Origin: Cryptomeria japonica
Lineage: Eukaryota > Streptophyta > Pinopsida > Cupressales > Cupressaceae
Direction of reading: 5' to 3'
NCBI RefSeq assembly: GCF_030272615.1
Contig: NC_081414.1
Location: 816,394,396-816,458,395, forward strand
DNA: 64,000 nucleotides
Numbering within the stretch: the first letter of the stretch is position 1; every line of letters begins with the position of its first letter. The position numbers were made by a program, and so were the translations under genes. Of this stretch, positions 12,653 through 24,355 are shown in pieces. Under the pieces are notes generated by a model. It made no database searches, was not told the DNA's origin, and saw only the letters and a program-made list of their open reading frames with translations.

Positions 12653-13252
12653 ATGGAAGCGACGTTATAGTCACTACTAAAAAACACCAAAAAGGATTTA
12701 AAGGGGCGAAGAGCAGGGCTCCTCCGTTTTAAAGAAGAGGAAATGATAAACATTGTGCTGAAGGTGGTTGGCCCATTTTTTATGGAGAATGTGGTGCGTT
12801 GGAAGGTAAACTTGGATATCATATCAATGGTAATAGCATGGGGATTAGAACTTGGATAAGACATTGACACAGTGAAATGGGCTGCAACATCAATTTTTGA
12901 TGATGCTATGCTGGAAGGGCTCGATTCCATCCTAGAATGGGCAGTGCTCGGGGTAGGTTTCGATTACTCTGAAGGGTTTGCAGAGGCTAAAGACGCTGAA
13001 GAGTTTGGAATGGTTCCCTTTGTTCGCTGGATAGGGAAGGCAGATAAGGAAGGCTATGTGCTGGAAAGGGCGGGAGCATGGGAGAACCTGAAGAAGTTGA
13101 TTCAGCAGCATGAGGTGGAAGAAAATGACTTGGTTAGAGCATGGCCAAAGGCTCCCCCTAAAGGAAAGCATAGAGGTTTGAGGAAGCGAAGGATATTCCG
13201 AGGCAATGGACTGCAGCAGATGAATCTCAGCGGTTTCCTGACTGGAGATTGA
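12653..13252 (+). pseudogene. Third open region (ORF3) in the LINE 3' part, unknown function
   Basis: One frame from the ATG at 12653 to the TGA at 13250-13252 is readable for about 199 codons, interrupted by only two stops (TAG 12668-12670 and TAA 12857-12859). The second half alone is an open frame of 126 residues (12872-13252). Composition is protein-like: an amphipathic, acidic, Trp-containing N-terminal part (F-K-E-E-E-M-I-N-I-V-L-K-V-V-G), E-W-A-V-L-G-V-G-F-D-Y in the middle, and a basic tail (P-P-K-G-K-H-R-G-L-R-K-R-R). I do not recognise the family. It lies after RNase H, where plant L1 elements usually have only a 3' UTR. It could be a captured host fragment, a genuine extra LINE protein or a chance frame; the low stop density argues against chance. 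Confidence 0.5.
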
Positions 13253-13624
13253 TGATGGCGAAGGGCTTGGTGGGTGTTAATTTTTGTTAAGTAATGAATG
13301 CTGTTTGTCTAGTTCAAATAGGGATTACAAGAGCAACATTATCGATGTAAACCCGTTAAGGGTTTGTTTAGTAGATTTAGATATCTGTAATAGGATTGTA
13401 TATCATCCTATGGGTTTTGGGGGAGATGACTTGATGGGTGGTTTTTTGTTATTTTGGTGGTGTTTTGGTTGTAAATGCTCAAAGTGTGAGGCTCTTGCAG
13501 GTTTATAAGTTAAATATTAGGCTAACTGGACATATGAAAGCCTGAAATCTTGATGATGTATGAAAGTTTTTATATAATAAAATAAAATATTATTACCGAC
13601 CAAAAAAAAAGAAAAAAAGATTGG

Positions 13625-14367
13625 CACATGATGTAGGAGCATGAGTTCTATTTTAAGATTGGTGACTTTTGGTGTTAGATGGGCATTACATACTTGGTTG
13701 GGGTGTTGCCTATTTTTATGACCTTTATTTAGCATTGTTGGTTGACACCATTAGATATATTCAAATTACATAAATAGGTGATCCAATTGGTAGAGTTTGT
13801 GGGGTACATAAATAGGTGTTGTGATGATTTGTTAGCAAGATCATAGAGAGAAAACGATCTAAGGAGTGAATTTTGAGTGGGATTAGGGAATCATGGTAAT
13901 TGTAGTTCATTTCTTTATAATCATATCACTTGAATGCCGGCCATGGCATTCCTCAAGTTTAATAAGTTTGCGATGTGTTTGTATAGTAGGATTCATGACT
14001 TGCTTGTAGCACATTGAGAGAATGTAGTTGCAATAATTTGTCTCTAAAGATTGATAATATATAAGTGAGGAATGATTACCCATGTGTGATTTGTCTTTTG
14101 GTGAAGAATCACAACTTAGGGGGAATTTGTTGGTTTTAGTAGAGAATGAGGTCGTAGAGTTTCAAGGAGACGTGTGAGTTTTGGTAGAGCAGTTTTTTGT
14201 ACATAGTTTTGATATTCATAATAAAGCTTTTTTAATAGGTTTGGTTTGTTTTTGAAAGTTTGAGCATATGTGATGAAAGTTGCATCAACATTTTGTTAGT
14301 TAAATAATTTATACTTAGATTTTTCTTTCTTCGACACTATTCTCGTGTTATTGAAATTTTCTTATCT
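13625..14367. other. Intergenic, nothing firm
   Basis: AT-rich. A purine-rich stretch followed by TGTTGG near 14117-14130 resembles the junction of a polypurine tract with a copia LTR, but no coding remnant supports it. No gene is seen. Confidence 0.4.
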
Positions 14368-14837
14368 TGTTTGGGTGGTTGCTTGAACCAACCACCCTTA
14401 ATTGTGATATTGGCATAAATTCTTTGTATTTTTTTTTCATTTCTTGAAATCAACATGTTTGTATAATTTTGATTTAATTTTTGAAATTAGCATGTATGCA
14501 TGAATATTTGAGCAAAAAGAATGTTAGAGCATGCAATTATTTGTAGTTTATGAAATTGTTTGTTGTTATATTGATTCGACCCTCACCCCTATGTATAGAT
14601 TAGCATGTTTGGTGGTTGCTTGAACCAGCAACCCTTAATTGTGATATTGGTATAAATTCTTTGTATATATTTTTTTTTTCATTTCTTGAAATCAACATGT
14701 TTGTATAATTTTGATTTAAATTTTGAAATTAGTATGTATGCATAAATAATTGATCCAAAAGAATGTTAGAGCATGTAATCATTTGTAGTTTATTAAATTT
14801 TTTGTTGTTATATTGATTCACCCACTGCCCCTATGTA
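14368..14837. repeat. Tandem duplication of about 230 bp
   Basis: Two adjacent copies (14368-14595 and 14606-14837), each starting TGTTTGG-GGTTGCTTGAACCA and ending CCCCTATGTA, are aligned over their whole length with small indels in T-runs. They are non-coding. The second copy abuts a copia reverse transcriptase fossil, so the repeat may be part of that element's decayed edge. Confidence 0.85.
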
Positions 14838-14839
14838 AG

Positions 14840-16900
14840 TGAATTGTAAAGGCTATGTAGCCCCACAGTCGCTAATTCCCCCAAATAGAGTATCATTCAT
14901 ATACACCACAATTATGAATTGATTTTCATCTAGTCTTGATATAAAGATTGCTATCTACAGTTCCTTTCTTGGATCCTTCTTGTTGTAGGTATTTACCAAG
15001 TCTTGCGTATTGTGCTCTATAATCCGTTGCTTTACACCTAAAGTTATTTTGTGGATACAATCTACAAACCATTGCCTTATGATCAAATTGATTTCACAAA
15101 AAGTAATAAGTAAAGATCAAATAATAGAACTTAGGTGTATGAGAGTGCCTTGATGAAAAGGTCTTTGTGACCACGTCATTTTAGCTTTTGAATGTATGCT
15201 TGGCTTCTTGTTCTCATTTTTGTTGATTTCTCTTTGATGGGACTTTTAAGGACATCAACATACTTCCTCTCTTCATTTGATTTCTTCAATGATTTAGAAC
15301 ATTGTCATTAATAGTCAATACTACTCTTATTGAATGAGGCTTTCAAGATTTAATCATGTCCAAAAGTTTTGTACACTTCTCGTTCTTCAAGTTTTTGTTT
15401 AATTGAGCTATTGTCCTCGCCAATTCCTTTCTTAGGGAAACGATTTCTTACTTTTCACAATTTTTCTCTTTTGTTTTCAGTTGGTTTCTAATCTCCTCTT
15501 CAACCCTTTTTGCATCTTCTATCTGAACTTTTAGATCTATAATCAATTTCTCTAATACTTCAACTCTTCATGCTGATTTTTATTTGGCTCCACTATCCTT
15601 TTTAATTTGTAATCCTTGTCTTAAATTTCTTTTCCTCAATTTCTCAATCTCCATTATTATCAAAATTTTCTTGAAAATCTATATTAATAATTCGTGTTTA
15701 AACTCTTGATTAGGTTCTTTGTCTTCAAGTTTGTTGGGCTAAAAAGCATACTCAAAATGCCAAAATTTATCCATTAGGTGATTTATAATGACCTTTCATG
15801 GGAAGCTATCGCCCATTTTTATAGAATAAAACACCATTTTCTTCATAATAAGATAAGGCACTTTCTCTAGGTAGAGTCATAATCATAATAGTAGATGGTG
15901 AATTTGAATTTTCTCTTCCCTTAGAAGGATATGGTCCTTCATTAACAAATTGTTCTTTATTATCTATTTTAGCATATAATTGGGCCTTTTTATCTTAACT
16001 TTCTCTTTTTCTTAATGAAGATCTTGGTGGTACAAAAGTAAGATAAGGAGAAAGTGAAACTTTGCTAGATTAACTTTGAGGAAGTACTTTGATAATATTT
16101 CCTTTTGTGTTATGGTTTGGTTCTAGTTTTTTTGTTAGCCTAGGAGCAAAATTTATTAACTAGTCAAATTTCCATCTAACATGTATGACTAGAGTATTCA
16201 TGTGCTCCTTTTGTAATTATGCATTGGTATTCAATCTTTTGGGATTTATTGTGTTGTCATAATATATAATACTTGGATTTGTACACTAGCATATTTAAAT
16301 TTCTCAAACATCTCTAATCTATATATTGATGAAAATAGGCCCTAACTGTCAAGAGACCCATATCTAACTTAACAACCATGACCTCTAGAACATACTATAA
16401 GATTGAGATAAAATTAAAAACAAATAACATTTTTATTTAAGTGGGGGCATATATTTGGCATGCATGCTTAGAATAGGTTTGTCTTTTGTGACATAATGAC
16501 ATATGCTGGACATGCTTTATATTTTTAGGGACACATGATCCTACATAGACTAATATTGCTTAAAAGTGAATAAAATTAAAATCTACATGTTTCCTAATAT
16601 AAACTTCAAATTTGGGAAATATTGGAAGGAGCTTCGTCTGGAAGGTCTTAGAGGGACCATATTCCAAAGTTAGTGACTTTGATCCTAAGCTTACTAAACT
16701 ACTTAAAAGTAGAATGATACACCAAATTCTCAAGGGTATTTGGTTTCAACACAAAATTTATATAATTATATCAATAACTTAGGATAAAATCAACTAACAA
16801 TTTAACAAGAGATTATCTCCACATAACTTAAGTTCGAAACGTTCTATTCAATATTCTATTGGTAGACTTAGGGATTGGCTTTGATACCACAATTCTTTTG
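14840..16900 (-). mobile_element. Ty1/copia element, internally deleted fossil
   Basis: On the minus strand, 14870-15060 reads as copia reverse transcriptase just before and through the Y-V-D-D region (Y-A-R-L-G-K-Y-L-Q-Q, then G-T-V-D-S-N-L-Y-I-K). From 15100 to 16000 a lysine- and glutamate-rich coiled-coil stretch resembles the C-terminal part of copia gag (S-L-R-K-E-L-A-R-T-I-A-Q-L). At 16877-16889 the minus strand has TGGTATCAAAGCC, close to the usual copia primer-binding site matching initiator methionine tRNA. That places the 5' LTR at coordinates above about 16899. The element is broken in many places, lacks most of pol and looks old. The outer LTR end was not found. Confidence 0.6.
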
Positions 16901-19499
16901 AAGATAATGACAAGTAGGAAAACAATAGTGTAGTTTGATGGCTAAATTGTTGTGACATGTTTTATTATAATAGAATATTATAGGACTTTCATTAGAAACT
17001 TAAAGCAATTTTTATATTCTCAAAAAGGCTTGTGCGCCACTTTGTCATTTCCTTTGAGTACTAATTCTTTTTTTTTCCCTAAAAAATAAGCTTATGTTTG
17101 CTTCTATTTTTGCACCTTTTGAATTGTCTTTGGATTTGTAAACTACTATTAAGGTTTCCCTTCTTGCATATTTTGTTTTTTCTCACTTTCATTTATTTAA
17201 TTTGTCCTTATTTATTTGTTTATTTTTTTAGATTCTTTTTGTAATTTTCATTATTTCTTCATTAAGGGTTCTCCCTCCCTCATAATCAAGTTGTATATAA
17301 ATCTACATCAACACCTTGCTATTGTATGTGAATTTGAACATGATACTCTTTCCTTCTCATTCTTGGCACTAATCCATCCTTGTAAAGTTGTGCAACTTTT
17401 TGACGGGAAATGCATTGTGTGTAACATCAATTAACTTTTCATTTTAGTATATTGTTTATAGTAGAAGTAGGAAGTTTGTCTTAGGCTTCTTTCTCTTCTA
17501 CAATGTCTCCTATAGTTCGTGTAGATTTCTTTGCCATATTATTGTTAGTAATTACTGTAGCACGTCAAACACTCTCATTTGAATTTGGGGAATTAATTAC
17601 TGTCGATGGAAGTCTCTTCCTTGTCCATTCTAGAAACAAGATATTGAAAGGTGAATTTTTTTAGTCGAAGGTAAAAGTCTTATGCTAAATGATTGCATTT
17701 TTCTTTCTCTAGAACTTTATATTTTAGTGTGAAAGAGGATTTATTTCATATAAGTTGAGATTATGTATGATGGATTGATCTTTCTATTCTAATAATTTCG
17801 TAACCAATTAACATGCTTTCCAAATACTACTAGTGTTATTTTGAAAAAAAGTGTATATAAAATTGTCTTTCCAATCATCTAATTGTAGGCTTTTTAGTTG
17901 AAACAATTTGAATAATTTGCATATATATTGCAGCTATAAAGCAAATATTTTGTGATGTGGTCTACAATTTGTAAAGCTTTAGTAATCCACCTAGCCATAA
18001 AACAAATATCTTGTATATGTGGGTCTACAATCTATAAAACTTGTCTCATTGGGTTGAATATAATGTCACCTTGAGTACCAAACATATGTTCATATTATCC
18101 TGTCTTGTCCATAGTAAGCTTGTAACAAATAAAGCTTACTATCAAAATTTTGGAAGGAAGCCAATACAATAAAGATGTAAGCTTGATAGAAGTTTGGCTT
18201 TCAATTTATGCAAGTACCATTTCTTTAAATTTGATGAAAGCAATGCTTTTGCAAAGGGAATGTCAAGGTATATTGAAATATCACACTATTTTATTGTTTT
18301 TATTTAGCAAGTACCCAAATGGGTGGGAAATCTACTAAAGCCATTGTAGATTTAATCTTACATTAGACACTTATGAGTGAATGAAAAACAATGCACATAC
18401 ATAATATGTGAACTATGTTAGCAATTTTTTGAATAAATATTATATTGTCATCTTTTATTGTTTATTTAGTACATTCAACACCTTTTCAAGTAAGAAAAGA
18501 ATTACCAAGGATTTATTTAGCATTCAACTTTTAGGTCATTGATTCTTCTTGGTATCGATGCCATTTGTATGAACTATATAAGAGGTGTGAAATAGTTCAA
18601 TTGGTACCTATAATACATTTTTCATTCCTTAATTAAGATGTAAGTCTTCAATTGATGACTATCAATTGCTTCTTCTTTATACACAACAAAGTAATCCTCT
18701 AATGTGATGTTACATGGTTCTTAAAAGTTGGTTAGTAGCCATCTAATTATGAAGCTTAGTTTTTGTTAGCAATAACCTTAGGAGTACTAAAATTTTCTAA
18801 AATGGAGGAAAGACCTCCTCTTTGATTGTTTAAGTGTCATTGTAAAGATAATAATGGTATAGAAATGGGGTAATATGTTCTTTTTAAAGCTATTGTTTTT
18901 GAGTAAATAGAAAAATGTATGTATACCGTTCACTCCATGTTTTGTTTAACTTAAAATGTTTTATTTTTGTATATATCAAATTTCTTGTGATTAAACTCAA
19001 TTGAAGCCATTGATTGGAGATATGCCCATGGGACAAACAATCGAGGTAGATATTTTCATGTTTAATTGATTCTCAAGTGTTCGTTCCATTCTTTGCTTTT
19101 TTGAAGTCAATTCTTCCATAGGCATGTAGGGATTTAATAAATTGACATCATTTGTTAATTTTTAAGGGAAGGTTGTCCGATGCTCTAGATGTAATTGGAA
19201 AATAATATTTAATACATATTTATTATGAATAAAATAATGATTTATGGATATTTTTTAATTTCAACATGAGAAAGATGTAGTGAAGCATTTTTAATATCGT
19301 TGATAGGTTCTAAACAAGTTGGATAATAATTTTGAATGCCTATCTTAAAACATGAGTCATTATTAATACATGTATTAGTTTTGATTGTAGAACTAATAAA
19401 ATTGGATGTGATAAATTGTTCTTCGCTTGCTTTGGAATGTGTCGATGTTTGCATTTTGTGCAAGAAATAGTTGAAATGGAAAGGTTTTGTAATGAAAGA
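16901..19499. other. AT-rich DNA, probably including a copia LTR; no gene
   Basis: The first part should contain the 5' LTR of the minus-strand copia fossil, beginning (plus strand) TGAAGATAATG at 16899, but its other end is not clear. A diverged direct repeat with a period of about 60 bp lies at 17931-18041 (AAATAT-TTGTATATGTGG-TCTACAAT-T). Nothing else is supported. Confidence 0.4.
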
Positions 19500-20553
19500 T
19501 TGCCACTCTAGTTAATGTTATAGATTCACTTACGAATCCAATGACCACGTTTAAGTTATTTTAGTGTTGCAATACTACAATCCCTAATTCTGTTGATAAA
19601 AATATATTTATATTTGTAAATATATAATATCAAGTGGGAGAATGTTAAGATTAAAGTGTCATTCCATGCTTAGGGTGTAATAGGAAAAATGATTTGTATT
19701 TCATTTTTTTAAAGAAATTTGACATTGTTCGTTATATGCATTTGTGAAGGGGGTTAAGTTCGTAGTGATGACAACTAAGCTATTTGTAGCAAAATTTTCA
19801 CAATAGATTGATGGTACATCGTTTTATAAAATCATGTGTTGTTCATCTCCAATTTCTTCATAAATTGTAGGCATGATATAAAAGGTTTTTAAAATTTATT
19901 GTAGAGTATATGAGCTTTTGGGGTGTTGTTAAAGAGGAGTGTTTGTGTTATTTTGAGGATGTACCTTTTCTTGAGAATTGATAAAAATGTACTTATTTTG
20001 CTAATTTTATTTTTATTATTGATTTTATAAAGTTAGATAATTATCATTGTATTTCAACACATTCCATATAGTCAATAAGAAAGCCATACTAACAAAAAGT
20101 ATGAGATAGAGATGATCAAACTAGCCTTAAGTTCTTTAAGGGGAATGAACCAAAGTGAAAGAATAGGAAAGATAAATTGCATAATTGTTGACCTTGTCCA
20201 TGAGTATTTAAATGTTATTTTGATGCAATAATTAGTTTACTAAGAAAACATGATAATTACTTCAACATTTTAGATTGATAAGTTTCAAATAATTGAGCTA
20301 GTAAAATTTCCACTTTGTCAATTTACTTGTATGGAGATTGTTTGTCTTTTGTTTTATAAGATGATCATCTATCTTTATAGACTTATTGAGAGCATGGTTG
20401 AAAAAAAACCTTGTTGAACAACCAAATGAGTAAGTTTGTATACACAAAAATAAGAGAGCCTTGTAATCTCCGCAATCTTGGAGTATTAGTAATAGAGAAG
20501 AAACTTCTTTTGTACTCGTAAAGATGCTACATAAAGTTTGTGACATTGTAACA
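19500..20553 (+). mobile_element. Ty1/copia 3' end with possible LTR (fossil)
   Basis: Around 19515-19560 the plus strand reads D-S-L-T-N-P-M-T, similar to the D-P-L-T-K-P-L ending of copia RNase H. It is followed by the purine tract AAGTGGGAGAA and then TGTTAAGATT at 19643, the normal arrangement of polypurine tract and 3' LTR start in plant copia elements. A TGTAACA end near 20553 would give an LTR of roughly 900 bp, but this end is only a guess. The coding part is broken and very short, so this is an old remnant. Confidence 0.35.
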
Positions 20554-20589
20554 TATGTACATTACATAGTATCAAGTTAGATTTTAATA

Positions 20590-21941
20590 TCAAGACAAAA
20601 ATCAATTCCAACATGTACAACCCTCACAACAAAATGCCAATATTGCAATCTTGCAATCCCCTTCCCAACAACACCTATTACATATATCAACAAAAACACA
20701 GAGAAAGGTTTCGCCACCTCCAACACTACTTTACCTTTGTTGCTCATTTTGGTTCACAATCTTTGGTTCAAATCGACAATCAGAGGGCGCCTAGTAATTC
20801 TCATATGGTCCCATTTTGCTTGCTCTAGTCTGGTCTCCTCGATTTCACCCCTTGCATCGCGATTTGGGTGGTCGCCCTCATTTCTTTGTTGTGAAGTTTG
20901 CACTCCATGGTAGAAATGGCCTGAGAGGACTCCTTATCACAAGGCATTTCCAAAAAAACTCTCCATCCCCACCGACCATTCTTTCCTCACACTTATTCAT
21001 GATCTCCGCCTTCGTATTATCGAGGCGATATTCCCATTAGTGCATAATTTTCACCTATGTGATGAATGTTCTCTCTTTGAAGATGAAGACATTGTTGAAT
21101 CTATCATGACTCATTCGGCCCCAAAAGGCTAGTTGTTTGTGGGTTTGAAGTGAGGAGTTCACCTCCATCTCCAAGCTCAACACACACCCCACCTCAATCT
21201 TCACCAAGACACCAACAATGCAAATGACATTTTGTATTTGGTGGTATATAATTGTCTTTTAATATCCCTACTACTTAAATTCCTTTTCCATCTTGGCAAC
21301 AAATCTTGAATAGGGATCTTGCACTACAACTGCAAGGGAGGTTTTTTGGTTTTCAAACTCTTTATTGTGATCTCTTGTCTGATGTTTGCCACGTATCATC
21401 TATGTTGCTGTTGATGGACATCATTGTTTGTACCTCTACCTCATCCAAGCACCAATCCAATGTACTCCCTTCAAACTCCCACACTTGAGAGTGACATACT
21501 TCTCTCCTTGCATTACTGGAATTAATGAGTAATTACATACTGCACACCTTAGAGCTTTGCTATTGTCATCTTTTCCTCACTCCACTTGATTTCTCCTTGT
21601 AAAAAATCCACTGCTTCCTTTGCTTGAGCATCTTGATTTCCCTCTCTTAGAGTATGGGATACTTTAAATTTTGAATATCCTTTTAATAGTTTAATAATGA
21701 TCTGTATTATCTTATCAATTTTAAAAATAAAATGCCTCCCCCTTCAATAATGCCAAGTCTTTTTGCCATCTAAATAGCCAACGTTGCAATTGCTTTTGGT
21801 GGTAAGTCCTAAAGTCTTGTCAGCGCTTCGCCAAAATCGCATCTTCATGATTTCTTGCCACACCCGACTCCTGATTGACTTGGATTACCCTTTGTCACAC
21901 CATCAAAGTTCACCTTTATCCACTCTTTATCAGGAGGAATC
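20590..21941 (-). mobile_element. LINE 3' fragment with RNase H
   Basis: On the minus strand 21941-21500 reads as a LINE RNase H: P-D-K-E-W-I-K-V-N-F-D-G-V-T-K-G-N-P at the start and E-G-N-Q-D-A-Q-A-K-E-A at the end. The first catalytic Asp is present in N-F-D-G. Stops and frame changes occur, so it is dead. About 900 bp of non-coding 3' region follow, down to roughly 20590. The RNase H begins exactly where unrelated DNA starts at 21942, so the element is interrupted there. The matching upstream part is probably the minus-strand piece at 24356-25690. Confidence 0.6.
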
Positions 21942-22224
21942 TGTTGGGACTCATTAAAATTGAGTCAAGTTTAGAGGGCCATTTCAAAATTTTGCTCTGC
22001 ATGTCATAAAAGTACCTAAATGAGTCAGTTTAAATAGCCTAGTTAGAGAGGGTAAAGTGGAGTCAGTTGATTTTCAAGGGGTAAGGCTCAGGATTCATGT
22101 CCTACACCTTTCATTTGGCCTATTCAGTGATATGCAACTTTCAGAATTCAATTTGGATAAGTTTTCAAAGTACCCATTTCGAGGGGTGAGTTGAAAGTCC
22201 ATTTTAGGCACAAATGCAGATTTT

Positions 22225-22378
22225 ATTGAGTAGCCAACTTTGAGTGTTTATATCTTTTGCCCTGTTGATCGTCATGAAGAATTTCAAAATGGATTGGATT
22301 CATTGAGTAGCCTACTTTGAGCGTTTATATCTTTTGCCCTGTTGATCGTCATGAAGAATTTCAAAACGGATTGGATTC
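22225..22378. repeat. 77-bp tandem duplication
   Basis: Copies at 22225-22301 and 22302-22378, each starting ATTGAGTAGCC and containing TTTGCCCTGTTGATCGTCAT, differ at very few positions. The duplication is exactly adjacent and recent. Confidence 0.9.
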
Positions 22379-23484
22379 TATGTATAAATGTGGATCAGCG
22401 TACAAAGTTTCAAGTCTTAACGAATCCATTTGCTCAGTTTGTGTGTTTTGACTAGTCCTTGTTTCAACAGCTAGTCGGAGCCCTATTTTGCACAAGTGTA
22501 AAAGTTGCCTCACTGAGTGTTATGCCAGATTGTTTCTTCCAGGCTATTGTTGGTATAAATGATGAGCCAAGTTTCAAATTTCAAGCCTCTGCCAATCCGT
22601 TTGATTGGTTTTCAAAAGGGTTCATTTAGCCATCGTTTTCAGTTATTCGTACTTTCAGTGCTATATCAGTTAAAGTAGTTGTTTTTATGAGCGTGCCATT
22701 TGCATCTAGTCAGGCTTTTGGTGGAACTGAGAATTCAAAGATTTAGTATGTACTTAAAGTACCTGTGTTTCAAATTTGAAGATCTACGGAGGTCGTTTGA
22801 TATTTTTGAGAAAGGCATCATGTGTTGCCAGTTGGTCATTTTCGCCAATTAATATCTCTTCGCTCGGGACTCGTCTTGAGAAACCGTTTGGTAGAATTCA
22901 TGCTTGTATATCAAAGTACATGCCTGTCAGATGGCGAGGTCTAAAAAGGTGTTTTGACCACTTTGAAAATTATGTCTTCGCGATTAAATGCGAAAATGTG
23001 GCGTAATTGTTTGAAGGTTGAAAAATTCAGTTTTATGATTTGAAAATGGTGCTGATCGTTTCCAAAGGTGAGGTGATTTTAAGGTTCCTGAGGTTTTTCA
23101 GAGGTCAGTTGCATGAAAACAAAAAAAAATTTAGTCGGACCCACTTTGGGGCCCGACCTGACTTGCCATTTTCAAGTGTCTTTTAAGCAAGGTTTAAATT
23201 GTTATTTTACAGTCATGTTATGTGATTTAAATGTAATGAAAAGGAGGTTCGATGCATTTGTATAAGATGGATAACATGTCTAATGGTGGGCGTGAAACTG
23301 TTGGAGCACACTTTCTGCTTGGATGTGGTTTGGCCTTCGCAATTAAAATAAAAAAGTAGATGGAGTATCAATTACTTTTTATGATAACGGTGCTCCATCG
23401 GTGTCTTCTATGGTAAAGAAGATAAAAGGTCATGATGGGAAGAAATTGGATAGAATTCAAGACCCTACTTGAGTAATCATAAGT

Positions 23485-23820
23485 ATGGTTCTTAGTAACA
23501 AGGCCATTAGTGTGGCACAATTTGGCAATGCTGATCTTCCTAGTAGGGTAATAGGTGTACATATCAAATGTATAAGAAGAAGAGTTTGTGAAGCATCAAA
23601 CAAGATTCAACAACTACTTGGTTTGGCAGGAGACTATTTTATGAAGGAAATAAATGTGGAGGTCAAAAAGAAAACTACCATTTTTTCTGATTCGATGCAT
23701 GGTAGCCCATTATTGCCTTCAACTGGTGTTGTTTATCCACCCTTTAATGATGGTTGTATTATGAGTGAACAAGAAAAGGCACTGAAGCTTGGTATTCACG
23801 CCTTTGCAGCTGAACCATAA
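23485..23820 (+). CDS. Unrecognised small open frame (111 aa), doubtful
   Basis: An uninterrupted frame of 111 residues lies within the unclassified block. The composition is protein-like (K-C-I-R-R-R-V-C-E-A-S-N-K-I-Q-Q-L-L, then C-I-M-S-E-Q-E-K-A-L-K-L-G), without low complexity. I see no signal peptide, membrane segment or known motif. It could be an exon fragment carried by a transposon, a decayed gene piece or a chance frame. The lack of recognisable neighbours gives no help. Confidence 0.15.
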   Translation: MVLSNKAISVAQFGNADLPSRVIGVHIKCIRRRVCEASNKIQQLLGLAGDYFMKEINVEVKKKTTIFSDSMHGSPLLPSTGVVYPPFNDGCIMSEQEKALKLGIHAFAAEP

Positions 23821-24355
23821 AGGAGGACATGGTATGCAAAAGGGGCTGCGGTCCATTGACTTGGCAGATTGTGATTTTGGCAAAGGAGTGTAGCAGACCA
23901 GTCGAAATTCCTCCTCCCCACGTGGCATGGCATGGAAACAAAATGCCATTGGCAATCATAAACCTCCTGTGCATGTTTGAGAAGAGCTTAATGAAACTCC
24001 ACAGCAAATGTTTTTGGCAGGCGTGAAACCCAACCAACAAGCATTTCTCCCCTCTACGTGGCTTTGGAAGCAAAGCAGAGGATCTATAAGCAGTTCCACG
24101 CCCTTGCCCAGCAAACACAACTCCACTCCATCTGCCAACGTCCTCCTTTCCCAAGCACGTGGTGTTGGAAGGGGGAGACGTTAGTAGTTTAAAGTTTAGC
24201 ATTACAAAGCAGAAGCAAAGGCAAACGGAATGTGTAGAACATCCTCCCTACATGGTATGGGTAAATAGAGGTTTCATAGTTTCAAAAAATACAAAAACGC
24301 CATTAAAAGTTGCAGAGAAACCTCCAAAAACGCAATTACAGATAGAATAACATTA

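Larger units (their letters stand above)
6115..13624 (+). mobile_element. Nearly full-length plant L1-type LINE
   Basis: In order on the plus strand come ORF1 (6128-7999), ORF2 (8026-12179, endonuclease, reverse transcriptase, C-terminal zinc region, RNase H), a third open region (12653-13252), a 3' untranslated stretch and an A-rich tail (about 13600-13618) preceded by ATAAAATATTATTACCGACC. The 7-mer AGATTGG lies just before the element (6115-6121) and just after the tail (13618-13624), a possible short target-site duplication. Domain order and tail are those of the L1 clade; the RNase H is the plant-type addition known from plant L1 elements. Stops and frame changes in ORF1, ORF2 and the third region make this copy non-autonomous. 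It is moderately old, because the reading frames are still easy to follow. Confidence 0.9.
21942..24350. other. Unclassified DNA separating two parts of a LINE
   Basis: The block begins TGTTGGGACTC directly at the edge of the LINE RNase H and ends near the zf-RVT region of what is probably the same LINE. The TG start suggests an LTR, but I could not find a matching CA end, second LTR or coding domain. The left half contains three diverged copies of a phrase like AAGTTTCAA-TT-AAG-CTACC-ATCCGTTTG (near 22407, 22567 and 22764). The right half (23820-24200) is less AT-rich and has no recognised content. About 550 bp of LINE between zf-RVT and RNase H are missing, so a deletion must also have occurred. 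Confidence 0.4.

Noticed and set aside
12595-12930. Minus-strand open frame of 111 residues
   Set aside because: It overlaps the plus-strand third open region of the LINE, which has the better composition, and it resembles nothing known.
14117-14130. Purine tract plus TGTTGG as a copia 3' LTR start
   Set aside because: There is no RNase H remnant upstream and no LTR end. It could be chance in purine-rich DNA.
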